Below are positions 19,317-27,757 of a stretch of DNA of 64,000 nucleotides, piece by piece; within the stretch, counting starts at the first letter, position 1; every line of letters begins with the position of its first letter. Under the pieces are notes generated by a model. It saw nothing but the letters and a program-made list of their open reading frames with translations, searched no databases and was not told the DNA's origin. Origin of the DNA: JABDQA01 sp963759125 (GTDB lineage Bacteria > Desulfobacterota > Desulfobulbia > Desulfobulbales > Desulfocapsaceae). The DNA lies in NCBI GenBank assembly GCA_963759125.1, contig CAVWXN010000005.1, positions 124,001 through 188,000 of the forward strand, in the 5' to 3' direction. A program made the translations under genes and the position numbers.

Positions 19317-20336
19317 TTACTTGGGACTAGGGGAATAGGGGTTGCCCCCAAGGACATTGGAGATGTCTGCTATCGCCTTCTGAGCCCGCACACTGTTTCC
19401 TGCTGCATCCAGCGGTGGTGATATCACCGCGATGCCGAATTTACCGGGAGAAACTGCCAGGATTCCCCCTCCCACTCCGCTCTTGGCGGGCAGACCAGTC
19501 TTGTAGAGCCATTTACCGGAATCATCGTAGAGCCCGGCAGTGGCCATCACCGCGAGAATTTCCGGAATATGCTCTGCCTCGATCACCGGTTTTTCAGTCA
19601 CCGGATTTACCCCGCCGTTGGCCAGTGTTGCCGCCATATTTGCGAGGTCTTTGGCATTGACCCCCACCGAGCATTGCCTGGTATAGATGTCGGTTGCCTC
19701 CAGAGGGTTTTCCTTGATATGCCCATAGGCGTACATCAACATGCCGATCGCCTGGTTGCGCTGATTGGTGGCCGCTTCGGATTCATAGATGTCCTCGAGC
19801 ACGGCAAGATCTCTACCGGCAAAATCACTGTAGGTGTTTATGATGTTCGCCCACTGGGCCTCACCGTTTTCACCCTGCACCATGCTGGTTGCCGTAATGG
19901 CACCGGGATTCACCATGGCGTTCATCTCACTGCCCTGGTATTGCTCGACGGCTACGATCGAGTTGAAAACCTGACCGGTCGCATCCACGCCCATGTTCGC
20001 AGCAATAACATCCGGGCCTGAATCCTGGATGACGCGGGCCATGGTGAACACCTTGGAAATTGACTGAATCGAAACCTCGGTAGTCACGTCACCAACTGTG
20101 TAGACGTCTCCATCCACAGTAATCAGGGCAATTCCGAAGAGGTCAGGATCGACCTCGGCCAGGGCCGGGATGTAATCGGCGTTGGCCCCTTCATGCAAAT
20201 CTTTATATTTGTTATGGGCATCCTGCAGAGCCCTTGTAATTTCTTCGCCGGACTGCATGGCCTGCACCGTGTTCAGAGAACTGGCAAGCAGAAGCAAAAC
20301 AACCAGATAAACCAATTTTTTAACGGTAGAGAACAT
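19317..20336 (-). CDS. glsA: Glutaminase with a signal peptide (predicted periplasmic)
   Basis: The enzyme hydrolyses glutamine to glutamate and ammonia. It carries the family's serine/lysine pair in SIQSISKVFTMAR (SxxK), the YTVGDVTTEVSIQS lead-in, NPGAITATSMV, and the C-terminal LPAKSGVGGGILAVSPG motif. The start is set at 20336 because AAGGGGG lies 6 bp ahead of that ATG; the longer frame adds 11 unsupported residues. From there the protein opens with MFSTVKKLVYLVVLLLLASS and a plausible cleavage after VQA. Most glutaminases of this family are cytosolic, so export is unusual and would free ammonia and glutamate in the periplasm. It is transcribed away from the porin gene. Confidence 0.88.
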   Translation of the reverse strand: MFSTVKKLVYLVVLLLLASSLNTVQAMQSGEEITRALQDAHNKYKDLHEGANADYIPALAEVDPDLFGIALITVDGDVYTVGDVTTEVSIQSISKVFTMARVIQDSGPDVIAANMGVDATGQVFNSIVAVEQYQGSEMNAMVNPGAITATSMVQGENGEAQWANIINTYSDFAGRDLAVLEDIYESEAATNQRNQAIGMLMYAYGHIKENPLEATDIYTRQCSVGVNAKDLANMAATLANGGVNPVTEKPVIEAEHIPEILAVMATAGLYDDSGKWLYKTGLPAKSGVGGGILAVSPGKFGIAVISPPLDAAGNSVRAQKAIADISNVLGGNPYSPSPK

Positions 20337-20675
20337 GCTATCCCCCTTGTAAACATCGTTGTTATTCACCCTGAAAATGTAAGCATCAACACCTAAAAAG
20401 AAATGGAAAAGCGTTGATCGAAGCTGTATTTGAAGGTGAACTGAACATTGTGAGTTGAATGGTAGACCAATCCTTCATAAGGTAGAAAAATCACCTTAAC
20501 AATGCAACTGAAAACAGCATCTTAACTCATACCACCCAAAAGTATGGTGAGTAAACGGGTTGCACCTGATGTCTACTGGAAAAACTTGACAGGCGTCCCC
20601 TGCCCCAGTTATTACGTTACTGATATCGAGCCATTGTAACCATTATTTAGAGATCCGCAGACGAGGAGAGAACAA
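20337..20675. other. Divergent intergenic region between glutaminase and porin
   Basis: This 339-bp stretch holds no gene. It contains the glutaminase ribosome site at one end and a candidate porin promoter at 20586-20615. A CATACCACCC/AGTATGGTG pairing near 20528-20553 can form a small hairpin. Nothing else is recognised. Confidence 0.4.
20586..20615 (+). promoter_or_regulatory. Candidate sigma-70 promoter of the porin gene
   Basis: A perfect TTGACA at 20586-20591 is followed after 17-18 nt by TTATTA or TATTAC. The -10 element is poor, but the position, 60 bp ahead of the porin start, is suitable. Confidence 0.4.
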
Positions 20676-21968
20676 ATGCCGGGTACAATCAAGTATCTGA
20701 AAGCGGGTGCATTTACCGCCCTGATCATTTTTTGCTCGGTTCAGGCCTGCGCCGGCGGCGACGCCAAACTGGACAGTGACATGCTGCACGAACTCAAGCG
20801 GATGATCGAACAGCAGCAGGCCCAGATTGATCAGCAGGCTGCGGAGATCGCTGCACTGAAGGAGCAGCTTGGCGGCAATACCGAAGCCATTGCGGTCAAG
20901 GCTGACAAAGAGGATACTGCAGACCTGGACAAGGTGGCTTACTCCAGCTATTCAAATGTCAACGTCAGCCTCTACGGACAGTTGAATCCGGCAGCGCTCT
21001 ATGTCAACAACGGCGACTCCTCGAAACTCTATGTGGTTGACAATACTCACTCCCAGTCAAGACTTGGCCTCAGGGCCCGGGTCGACACCACCAGCGGATG
21101 GCAGGTCGGCGGTCGCTTCGAGTTCGGGATTTCCGGCAACGCCTCCACCGATGTGAACAATTGGTACACCGAAAGCGCCTCCGAGGATTTTTTCAGGCTG
21201 CGCTGGGCTGAAATTTCCTTTACCAGGGACTCCTACGGTAAATTCTCGCTGGGCAAAGGAGACTCCGCCTCCAACAGTACCGCAGAAATAGATCTGTCCG
21301 GCACCGTGGTGGCCATGCAGGACAAGACCCTGTGGATGGCCAGTGGAACGCTCTGGTATGACGGCTCTACCGACATCTTATCGGAGCTCGAGGTTAAGGA
21401 AATTTACAACGGTTTCGACGGTCTGAGCCGGACCGACCGAATTCGTTATGACACGCCGGAATTTGGCGGCTTTTCGCTGGCCGGATCCTATTCCTCCGGT
21501 GACGCCTTTGACGGATCGGTTTGGTACAGTCGGGAGTTTTCGGGAACCAGAGTTGCTGCCGCCCTCGGGGTCGCCAATCCCGGTGATATCATGCTGGGGA
21601 CTGATCTGCTTTATACAGGCTCAGCATCAATACTTTTTCCTTTGGGTATCAGCGCCACATTTTCCGGCAGCCTGATGGAAAAGAAAGAAGAAGGGCTTGA
21701 CGATGCAACCGTCTGGTGGGCGAAACTGGGTTACAAAACCCGTTTCTATGAAGGAGCCACCACTGCATTTTCTCTAGACTACGGAGAGTCAGAGAATATC
21801 AGTGTCAACGATGAGCAGGGCAGCACCTGGGCTGTCGCCGCGGTTCATGATGTAACCGACTGGGGGACAGAATTTTACGCCATCTACCGCATGTACATGG
21901 CTGATTCCGAGCGCGGCGACTTTGACGACGTTAACTCGGTAATGGCTGGAGCCCGACTGAAATTTTGA
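20676..21968 (+). CDS. Outer-membrane porin with N-terminal coiled coil
   Basis: A 430-residue protein with a signal peptide (to about residue 26), a short Gln-rich coiled coil (LKRMIEQQQAQIDQQAAEIAALKEQ, shown here in part at residues 40-65) and a beta-barrel domain of alternating strands beginning VNVSLYGQLNPAALY and ending in Phe (VMAGARLKF), the usual outer-membrane sorting end. Segments such as QSRLGLRARVDTTSGW and GKFSLGKGD match the Gram-negative trimeric porin group (Porin_4-like). It forms a general or substrate-selective pore; specificity is unknown. RBS GAGGAGAG precedes the ATG. Confidence 0.85.
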   Translation: MPGTIKYLKAGAFTALIIFCSVQACAGGDAKLDSDMLHELKRMIEQQQAQIDQQAAEIAALKEQLGGNTEAIAVKADKEDTADLDKVAYSSYSNVNVSLYGQLNPAALYVNNGDSSKLYVVDNTHSQSRLGLRARVDTTSGWQVGGRFEFGISGNASTDVNNWYTESASEDFFRLRWAEISFTRDSYGKFSLGKGDSASNSTAEIDLSGTVVAMQDKTLWMASGTLWYDGSTDILSELEVKEIYNGFDGLSRTDRIRYDTPEFGGFSLAGSYSSGDAFDGSVWYSREFSGTRVAAALGVANPGDIMLGTDLLYTGSASILFPLGISATFSGSLMEKKEEGLDDATVWWAKLGYKTRFYEGATTAFSLDYGESENISVNDEQGSTWAVAAVHDVTDWGTEFYAIYRMYMADSERGDFDDVNSVMAGARLKF

Positions 21969-22061
21969 CCTCGTCCGCAGTCAGCCAAAGAAGTGGATAG
22001 ACTATGTGTATCATGGCCAAATGATCGAAATATCCCAAAACCTCAACGGATACCAGAGCAG

Positions 22062-23127
22062 ATGAAAATCAACTGGCTCATCAGCCTCCTCGCCGCAATT
22101 CTGATCGCCGGCTGCACAGGCATAGGCCCCTCGACGATTGAGAGGGATCGTTTTGAGTATTCATCCGCCATAGCAGAATCGTGGAAAGAGATGATGCTGC
22201 TCAACATCATCAAAATTCGCTACGGCGATACCCCGATGTTTCTCGAGGTCGGATCGGTGGTTAACCAGTACATCCTCGAGCGCGAACTCGAAGCAGTAGC
22301 CGGTTTACGATCCGGCGACCTGATCGGTGACGGACTTGAGTTAGGCGCCAGGGGAAAATATTCAGACCGGCCCACCATCACCTACAGCCCTCTGATCGGT
22401 GAAAAATTTTACAAAAGCCTGCTCACACCGATCCCGCCGCATGCCTTGTTTCTTCTGATCCAGTCCGGCTGGAACGCGGACTTTCTGCTGCGCGTCTGTC
22501 TGACTGCAATCAACGATTTATATAACAGCAGTGAAAGAAGGCTGAGTACGCATGAAGCCGACAAAGGTTTCGACCAGCTCCTGGAAATTCTAACCGAAAT
22601 GCAGCACAGTGGAGGATTGGGCAGCCGTCTGGTCGAACGGCAGGGAGAAAAGACAATTATCTTTTTCCGCCAGAACCTGAGCGACAAGGTAAAGCAGAAC
22701 AGCTTAAAAATTGTGGAACTCCTCGGTCTCGACCCGCAAGCCAGCGAGTTTCGCCTGGTCTACGGATCCTCCGCCTCAGATGATCGTGAAATAGCCATGC
22801 TGACCAGGTCGATGATCGATATCATCGCCGAACTGTCGCAATTTGTGCAGGTTCCAGACGCACCATATCGAGGAGAACAGGGCCAGCCCCGGGGCTATCG
22901 ACAAGGCGACAAGCTTTGAAGAGATCCGTTCAAGAGTTTTCGTGAAGAGCGCTCCTAAAAAACCCAAGGACTCCTTTCTGGCTGTCAAATACAGGGATCA
23001 CTGGTTTTATATCGAGGACACCGACTTCCGGTCCAAGCGTATGTTTTCGTTTCTGCTCTTCCTCCTGAGCCTCGCAGAAGGCGGAGGCGAGGGACTGGCA
23101 CCGGTCCTGACCCTGCCCACGGGATAA
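22062..23127 (+). CDS. Predicted lipoprotein of unknown function, apparent frameshift near 22855
   Basis: The protein begins MKINWLISLLAAILIAGC, a lipoprotein signal with lipobox IAGC. It is about 354 residues if one extra base near 22855 is removed: the first frame runs through a QFVQVPDA segment and the continuing frame reads HHIEENRASPGAID and on to SFLLFLLSLAEGGGEGLAPVLTLPTG. The latter closing phrase is compact and well formed, which argues that the gene is intact and the shift is an artefact. The conserved early block ESWKEMMLLNIIKIRYGDTP suggests a known but uncharacterised bacterial family. Outer-membrane location is likely. It follows the porin by about 90 bp and may be co-transcribed. 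Confidence 0.7.
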
Positions 23128-23161
23128 GAGGCCAGAGGTGAGTTATCGATGGCAAGGAGTC

Positions 23162-23260
23162 GGCTACCTTGAAATTAGATTTCGTTCCAGATCAGGCGTG
23201 CGGGGAAATTTTGCCGCAGGTAGATAGGAGATATTCCGAGGAAAAATTTTCAAGGTAGCC
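23162..23260. repeat. Fold-back intergenic repeat, copy 1 (short form)
   Basis: A perfect 13-bp inverted repeat (23162-23174 GGCTACCTTGAAA and its complement at 23248-23260) encloses about 73 bp. Internal bases (GATCAGGCGTGCGGGGAAATTTT-like, then CCGAGG) resemble the copies at 33578 and 38091, but the second half is shortened. It ends at the stop of the minus-strand gene and may double as a terminator. Confidence 0.6.
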
Positions 23261-23261
23261 A

Positions 23262-24479
23262 TCAGAATTTAAAGATAGATTCGTAGGCTTCCTGGTCCTG
23301 CAGATAGCCCAGATCTATTTCAAACCTGGTCAGAATCCCCGGATTGAACTGGTGGTCGTATTCTTTCGGGAAGGTGATCAGCGGGGCCACCTCCAGGACC
23401 AGCCAGTCCCTGAAAAATCTTTGTCTATAGCGCAGTTTGATCTGAAAATCGGTGAGTTCCATCTCCGGCTCAGTATTAAAATAACCACCGATATCGTAAG
23501 CAATAGCCGAGTCGATATTGAACACCTGGTAGATTCTGGTAACCGCTGAAAAAGGTATCCCCTCTTCCGCCTCGGACAATAGCGCGGTAAAAATGGTTCG
23601 TGACAGGTAGCGCTCACCGAAGAATTTCTCTATGTCATAGGAGGCCTTGTTCTCCCAGCCGTCATCGGTGTAGTAGCGCAATCGATTGGTAAATCTTCCT
23701 GACCAGCCATCGTCTGACAGGGAGTGCAGATGGCGATAGCGAAGCCCGGCGAACAAGTAGTCCAGCGAAGCCCCCACCTCTGTGGAGAAATTGTATTTTT
23801 CGCCCATCGCCAGAAAATACTGGACACCGGCCGTTAACTTTTCTGAATCGTTTTTGTTCCCACCCTCGGTGTTCGCTATGGGGCTGGAATCGGCATCGAA
23901 ATCACTGTCGTCATTGAGACGGAGAAACACGTTGGCTCGTTTTTCCAGCCTGGGCAGGTTGACCCGCAAATCTATCGCCCCATAGGTTTCAAGATCATAC
24001 AGCTTGGAATAGCCGACCCCGATTTTCAGCTTGGCCCGGGTCCGGTTTTCCTCGGCCAGATACCTGGGATCGTCGAAAAAGGAATCTATCCACTCAGCGG
24101 CGCTGAGAACTATCGCACTTCCCTTCTTTTGCAGCGCGTCCAGTTGCGCTTGATTCTCTGAACTCAGATAGGGAATATCATCTCCCTGGGTAGATCTCTT
24201 ATCGACTGTCTGTCCCTGTTCTTCGCTTAAGATTGGTATCCCGGCAGTACGTTCCGGCCGAATGATATTTGCCGGTGTGGCAGCGCCGCTTATCACCGGT
24301 GCGGGCAACACTTTTGGCGGCGCCTTTTTTAGCGGCGCCTCCGAGCCGAAAAGGCAGCCAACCGAAAAGAGCAGCACCCACAGCAGAGAAGAAAACAGGA
24401 GAATAAGCGCCCTGGATAAAGTCTCGGGCAGAGGCTGGATAACAAGTTGACGATCAGATAGAATCTGCAATGATCTCAA
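23262..24479 (-). CDS. Predicted outer-membrane beta-barrel protein of unknown function
   Basis: This 405-residue protein has an N-terminal hydrophobic segment with a possible lipobox-like FSVGC near residue 41, a Pro/Ala-rich linker, and from about residue 140 a run of amphipathic beta strands (KLKIGVGYSKLYDLETYGAIDL, shown in part; then YFLAMGEKYNFSTEVGASLDY) that ends in Phe (EAYESIFKF), a barrel-type C-terminus. I do not recognise the family. The start at 24479 lies far ahead of the hydrophobic helix; an internal start is possible, as no clear ribosome site is seen. The gene is alone on its strand, convergent with the lipoprotein gene. Confidence 0.65.
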   Translation of the reverse strand: MRSLQILSDRQLVIQPLPETLSRALILLFSSLLWVLLFSVGCLFGSEAPLKKAPPKVLPAPVISGAATPANIIRPERTAGIPILSEEQGQTVDKRSTQGDDIPYLSSENQAQLDALQKKGSAIVLSAAEWIDSFFDDPRYLAEENRTRAKLKIGVGYSKLYDLETYGAIDLRVNLPRLEKRANVFLRLNDDSDFDADSSPIANTEGGNKNDSEKLTAGVQYFLAMGEKYNFSTEVGASLDYLFAGLRYRHLHSLSDDGWSGRFTNRLRYYTDDGWENKASYDIEKFFGERYLSRTIFTALLSEAEEGIPFSAVTRIYQVFNIDSAIAYDIGGYFNTEPEMELTDFQIKLRYRQRFFRDWLVLEVAPLITFPKEYDHQFNPGILTRFEIDLGYLQDQEAYESIFKF

Positions 24480-24798
24480 TTACTGCTGAAATTAATTCAA
24501 GATCCTGAATTTTCAACACTATTTATTGACCACATCGCGGGATGTCAACAACTTTTATTACTATTTCAAATAAATACTCATCATAAAACCATGAACGAAC
24601 CAGACGTCTCGACCAATTCAGCAGCAACAACTGGTAGCCCGGCCTGTCAATTTCTTTGCTCTGACAGGACCTTGCCCACGATTATTCGATACCGGCTTGG
24701 TCTGGGTCAGAACTTGTTCGCATCGCCCTATTGCTGTCGATTAGACATCAATGAGTGGAGGAGAAGAAACCGTTGCAGCCAGATTGAGCCGTAGCCGG
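24480..24798. other. Gene-free region
   Basis: About 320 bp with an AT-rich first half that would suit promoters for the minus-strand gene ending at 24479. A 67-codon plus-strand frame (24591-24794) lacks a ribosome site and recognisable features and is not accepted as a gene. No hairpin with a T run was found. Confidence 0.4.
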
Positions 24799-25155
24799 TC
24801 ACTGGGCCTTTCGATAGTTAACCAACGCCTCTTCAAGCCACTTACTGCTTGGCCTGGTTGTCTCGCCGCAGGTAACCTGGTAAGGCTTTCCAGTAATTGA
24901 ACTTTTACTCGCCGCGTAAGTGATAAACTGCTCTGCCGTAGTTATCCTCTTCTTTACGTAATCATACTTCTTGCTGATATGCTCACGTGCCTGGGCAGAA
25001 TCATAAACTTTGTCGTTGCGGGTAAAGCTGCAGCCGGATTGCTCAACATAGCTGAGAAGGTAGGCCACTTCATTCTGCCAGTCCGGCTCGGAACCGGCCG
25101 CAGGAACAACACAAAGGCCCGTCAGCAGCAGCGCCATGACGAATCTCTTGATCAT
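24799..25155 (-). CDS. DUF5329-family secreted protein
   Basis: A 118-residue protein with a signal peptide (MIKRFVMALLLTGLCVVPAAG). The mature domain has the family pattern EVAYLLSYVEQSGCSFTRND, an AREHISKKYDYVKKRI helix, a SKSSITGKPY motif, and two cysteines (in SGCSF and TCGE) that could form a disulfide. Function is unknown. Its start overlaps the stop of the upstream nuclease-like gene by four bases, so the two are translated from one message. Confidence 0.75.
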   Translation of the reverse strand: MIKRFVMALLLTGLCVVPAAGSEPDWQNEVAYLLSYVEQSGCSFTRNDKVYDSAQAREHISKKYDYVKKRITTAEQFITYAASKSSITGKPYQVTCGETTRPSSKWLEEALVNYRKAQ

Positions 25156-26054
25156 CCTGCCGATCCTTCGCTCAGCCTGAAGTGGACTTCGAGTGGATTA
25201 TGATCGGAACTCTCGACCTGATGGGACTGGGATTTCAGCACCTCCAATCCCCGGTAGTAGATACCGTCAACCTTGTGATTAAAAAAGCTCACCCGGTGAT
25301 CGGGATCAAATGCTACCGGAATCATCCCCAGATCGGTCATTTTCTGCTGGACCAGAGCTTCGCGCTCATTGTTCCAGGTGTTGAAATCACCGGCCACGAT
25401 CACCGGTCCTTGATGGGTTCTGACAATATGCTCCAAGGCTCCGATCTGACGCTGAACGGCGTCAACGTTGATGGTGTAGTTGACGATATGGATATTGACC
25501 ACCAACAGCGATGTTTCCAGCCCGGCCAGCGGGTAGGAGGCAGCCAGCCCGATCTTGGGAATCTTGAACAGCGGTTCCGGCTCCCGGGTCACGCAATAGG
25601 CCTGGGCAGCCACACGAGCGGCGGACATGACGCCGATTTCCCGATCGTCGAGATTAAACGCCGTTGCCATCAGCCACTGATTTGCAGTCATATCGAGCTG
25701 GGTGTCGAGGACCGGATCAAGTGCTGCTTCCTGGAGAAGTATGATGTCCGCCCTGCTGCCAAGGGAAACCAGATCGTTGTTCCACTCCCGGTGGCCGCTG
25801 CGGTGTGAATTCCAGCTCAATACGGTGAACGCCGCAGGATCGAGCCCCCCGGTGCCCAGCCTTGAGACTTCAGGTTCCAGGGCAGAACCGCAGGACGCTG
25901 GCTGACGATGCATTTCCCTGTTCATGCTGCCGCTCGCCACAACCGCTTGGTCAGGAACGGCGACACAGCCGGAAAAATATAATAATAGCGGACCCCAGGC
26001 CAGAATGATCAGCAGATACGTGGCCGGAACAGGTGATTTTAGTGTAATTTTCAT
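25152..26054 (-). CDS. Endonuclease/exonuclease/phosphatase-family lipoprotein
   Basis: The 300-residue protein has a signal ending in lipobox FSGC (Cys30) and an EEP domain: FTVLSWNSHR, LLQEAALD (metal-binding Glu), VVAGDFNTWNNE (catalytic Asp/Asn) and a C-terminal SSDHNPL (Asp-His pair). These are the core catalytic residues of the DNase I-like fold, so it should be an active phosphodiesterase, nuclease or phosphatase facing the periplasm. The substrate is unknown. It overlaps the DUF5329 gene by four bases and follows galM-type gene spacing of about 60 bp on the same strand. Confidence 0.85.
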   Translation of the reverse strand: MKITLKSPVPATYLLIILAWGPLLLYFSGCVAVPDQAVVASGSMNREMHRQPASCGSALEPEVSRLGTGGLDPAAFTVLSWNSHRSGHREWNNDLVSLGSRADIILLQEAALDPVLDTQLDMTANQWLMATAFNLDDREIGVMSAARVAAQAYCVTREPEPLFKIPKIGLAASYPLAGLETSLLVVNIHIVNYTINVDAVQRQIGALEHIVRTHQGPVIVAGDFNTWNNEREALVQQKMTDLGMIPVAFDPDHRVSFFNHKVDGIYYRGLEVLKSQSHQVESSDHNPLEVHFRLSEGSAG

Positions 26055-26116
26055 CGCAACCAGACGATATTCACTCTCGCGAATGTGGCAAGTGGTGGTT
26101 CCTGATCATTGGCCTG

Positions 26117-27169
26117 TTACTTCTGCAGGCCGAACCGGTACGTCGTCGTATGGTGGTAAAGGTCACCCGGCACAAGCACTGGCGAGGGAAACATCGGCTG
26201 GTTTGGACTGTCCGGATAATACTGGGTCTCAAGACAGAGGGCCGCATGCTTAAAAAAAGGTACCCCCCCACGTCCCGTCAGCCGCTCAGTCAGGAAGTTA
26301 CCTGTATAGAACTGCATTCCCGGCTTGGTGGTGGAGACCTCCATGGTTCTGCCGGATTCCGGGTGGTAAAGCGAGGCGGCAACTCTATCGATATCGCCGT
26401 GGGTGTCCAGCACGTAGTTGTGGTCGAACCCCTCACCCGCTGTTTTCTGAGCATCCCCCTCGGCCATGGCCAGACCAATACGCCTCTTCGTTCTGAAGTC
26501 AAACGGACTGCCTTCTACCGCTGCCAGCTCGCCGGTTGGAATCAGATCGGGTCCGACCGGTGTATATTCAGAACCGCTGATCTCGATATAATGGCCGCTG
26601 ATATCACCTTGACCGGCGAGATTGAAGTAGCTGTGCTGAGTCAAATTGACCACGGTCGTTCTATCAGTCTCAGCCTCATAGTCGATAATCAGTTCGTTGT
26701 CATCAGTAAGCATATAGCTGACCCCGACCTGCAGGTTTCCGGGATATCCTTCATCGCCGTCGGGGCTGATCAGTGAGAGCTTCAGCCCAAGTCCCCGCTC
26801 CTCCTGGATAGTTTCCGCCTCCCATATCTTCTTATTGAACCCCTCCTTGCCGCCGTGCAGATGAAGCCCCGGCCTGTTGCAGGTCAGTTGATAAGGTGTC
26901 TCTTCCAGGTAAAACAGACCACCGTTTATCCGGTTTGCATAGCGCCCGACAAGACTGCCTATATAGACCCCATCTTCGATATACTCCTGCAGCGTATCAT
27001 AGCCGAGGACGACATCTGCCGGTTCACCCCGGCGATCCGGCACCTTCAGGGAGGAGATGAGCGCCCCAAAATTCAGTATAGCTACCGTCATCCCCGAATC
27101 ATTGGAGATGGTGTAACGGTGAATGGTTGATTTTTTCCAGGTACCGAAAACTTCCCGAACAATATCCAT
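26117..27169 (-). CDS. galM: Aldose 1-epimerase (galactose mutarotase)
   Basis: This 350-residue enzyme interconverts alpha and beta anomers of aldoses. It shows YANRINGGLFYLE, LHGGKEGFNKKIW, the catalytic His region TQHSYFNLAGQGD, a GEGFDHNYVLD strand with substrate His, and the C-terminal CLETQYYPDSPNQP with the catalytic Glu. All key residues are present and the length is normal. A strong ribosome site (AGGGAGG) precedes the ATG. No other sugar genes are nearby; it heads a leftward unit with the EEP lipoprotein and DUF5329 genes. Confidence 0.92.
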   Translation of the reverse strand: MDIVREVFGTWKKSTIHRYTISNDSGMTVAILNFGALISSLKVPDRRGEPADVVLGYDTLQEYIEDGVYIGSLVGRYANRINGGLFYLEETPYQLTCNRPGLHLHGGKEGFNKKIWEAETIQEERGLGLKLSLISPDGDEGYPGNLQVGVSYMLTDDNELIIDYEAETDRTTVVNLTQHSYFNLAGQGDISGHYIEISGSEYTPVGPDLIPTGELAAVEGSPFDFRTKRRIGLAMAEGDAQKTAGEGFDHNYVLDTHGDIDRVAASLYHPESGRTMEVSTTKPGMQFYTGNFLTERLTGRGGVPFFKHAALCLETQYYPDSPNQPMFPSPVLVPGDLYHHTTTYRFGLQK

Positions 27170-27382
27170 TGAAACCTCCCTGGCCAGACGCTTCTCCTGA
27201 TGAGTTTCCCCAGATAGAATCTCTACCTGTGTCTCTCTTCAACTGATGCCATTTGCCCAGGATCAAATAACGCCGGTTGACAAGGTAACCGGGGTGGTGA
27301 ATAGTAATATCCTGGCAGATCAAACCGCTAATTTATGCATAGTAACACGATCGACAATATAGCCTAACGGCTGAAATCGACA

Positions 27383-27694
27383 ATGAACATTTTTCGCGTC
27401 CACTTTACCTGGAAAGAGAAACAATACGAACTCAAGGCTCACAGCCTCGACATGACGCATCCCTATTTTGTATCCATCAAGGACCTCGTTCTGCCGGAAA
27501 AAAACAGTGTCCTCATCAATCCTGCTGACGATGAGTTAAGAAGGAATTTTTCAGAGGTCCGGCAACTGATGCTGCCGTTTCAGTCGGTATCTTTAATTGA
27601 GGAATTTACCGAAGATCCTGACGCCAAACGAGGGCTTCAGGAACCCCCCAAGGGCGAGGTGGTGGTCACCGACCGGTTCACCAAGCGCTCCTGA
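27383..27694 (+). CDS. DUF1820-family protein
   Basis: A 103-residue soluble protein starting MNIFRVHFTWKEKQYELKAHSLDMTHPYF. The FRVHFTWKEKQYELKA and HPYFVSIKDL segments match my memory of the DUF1820 family, a small conserved protein of proteobacteria with unknown function. It is divergent from galM, with about 210 bp between them, and ends 63 bp before the convergent GGDEF-EAL gene. Confidence 0.75.
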   Translation: MNIFRVHFTWKEKQYELKAHSLDMTHPYFVSIKDLVLPEKNSVLINPADDELRRNFSEVRQLMLPFQSVSLIEEFTEDPDAKRGLQEPPKGEVVVTDRFTKRS

Positions 27695-27757
27695 GTACCC
27701 TACACCCTCCACTCACAAACCAATAATCCTGGTGAATCCCAGGGCGGCAGAACGAAG

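Noticed and set aside
24591..24794. 67-codon plus-strand frame
   Set aside because: No ribosome site, no recognisable motif, and short length in a gene-free region.
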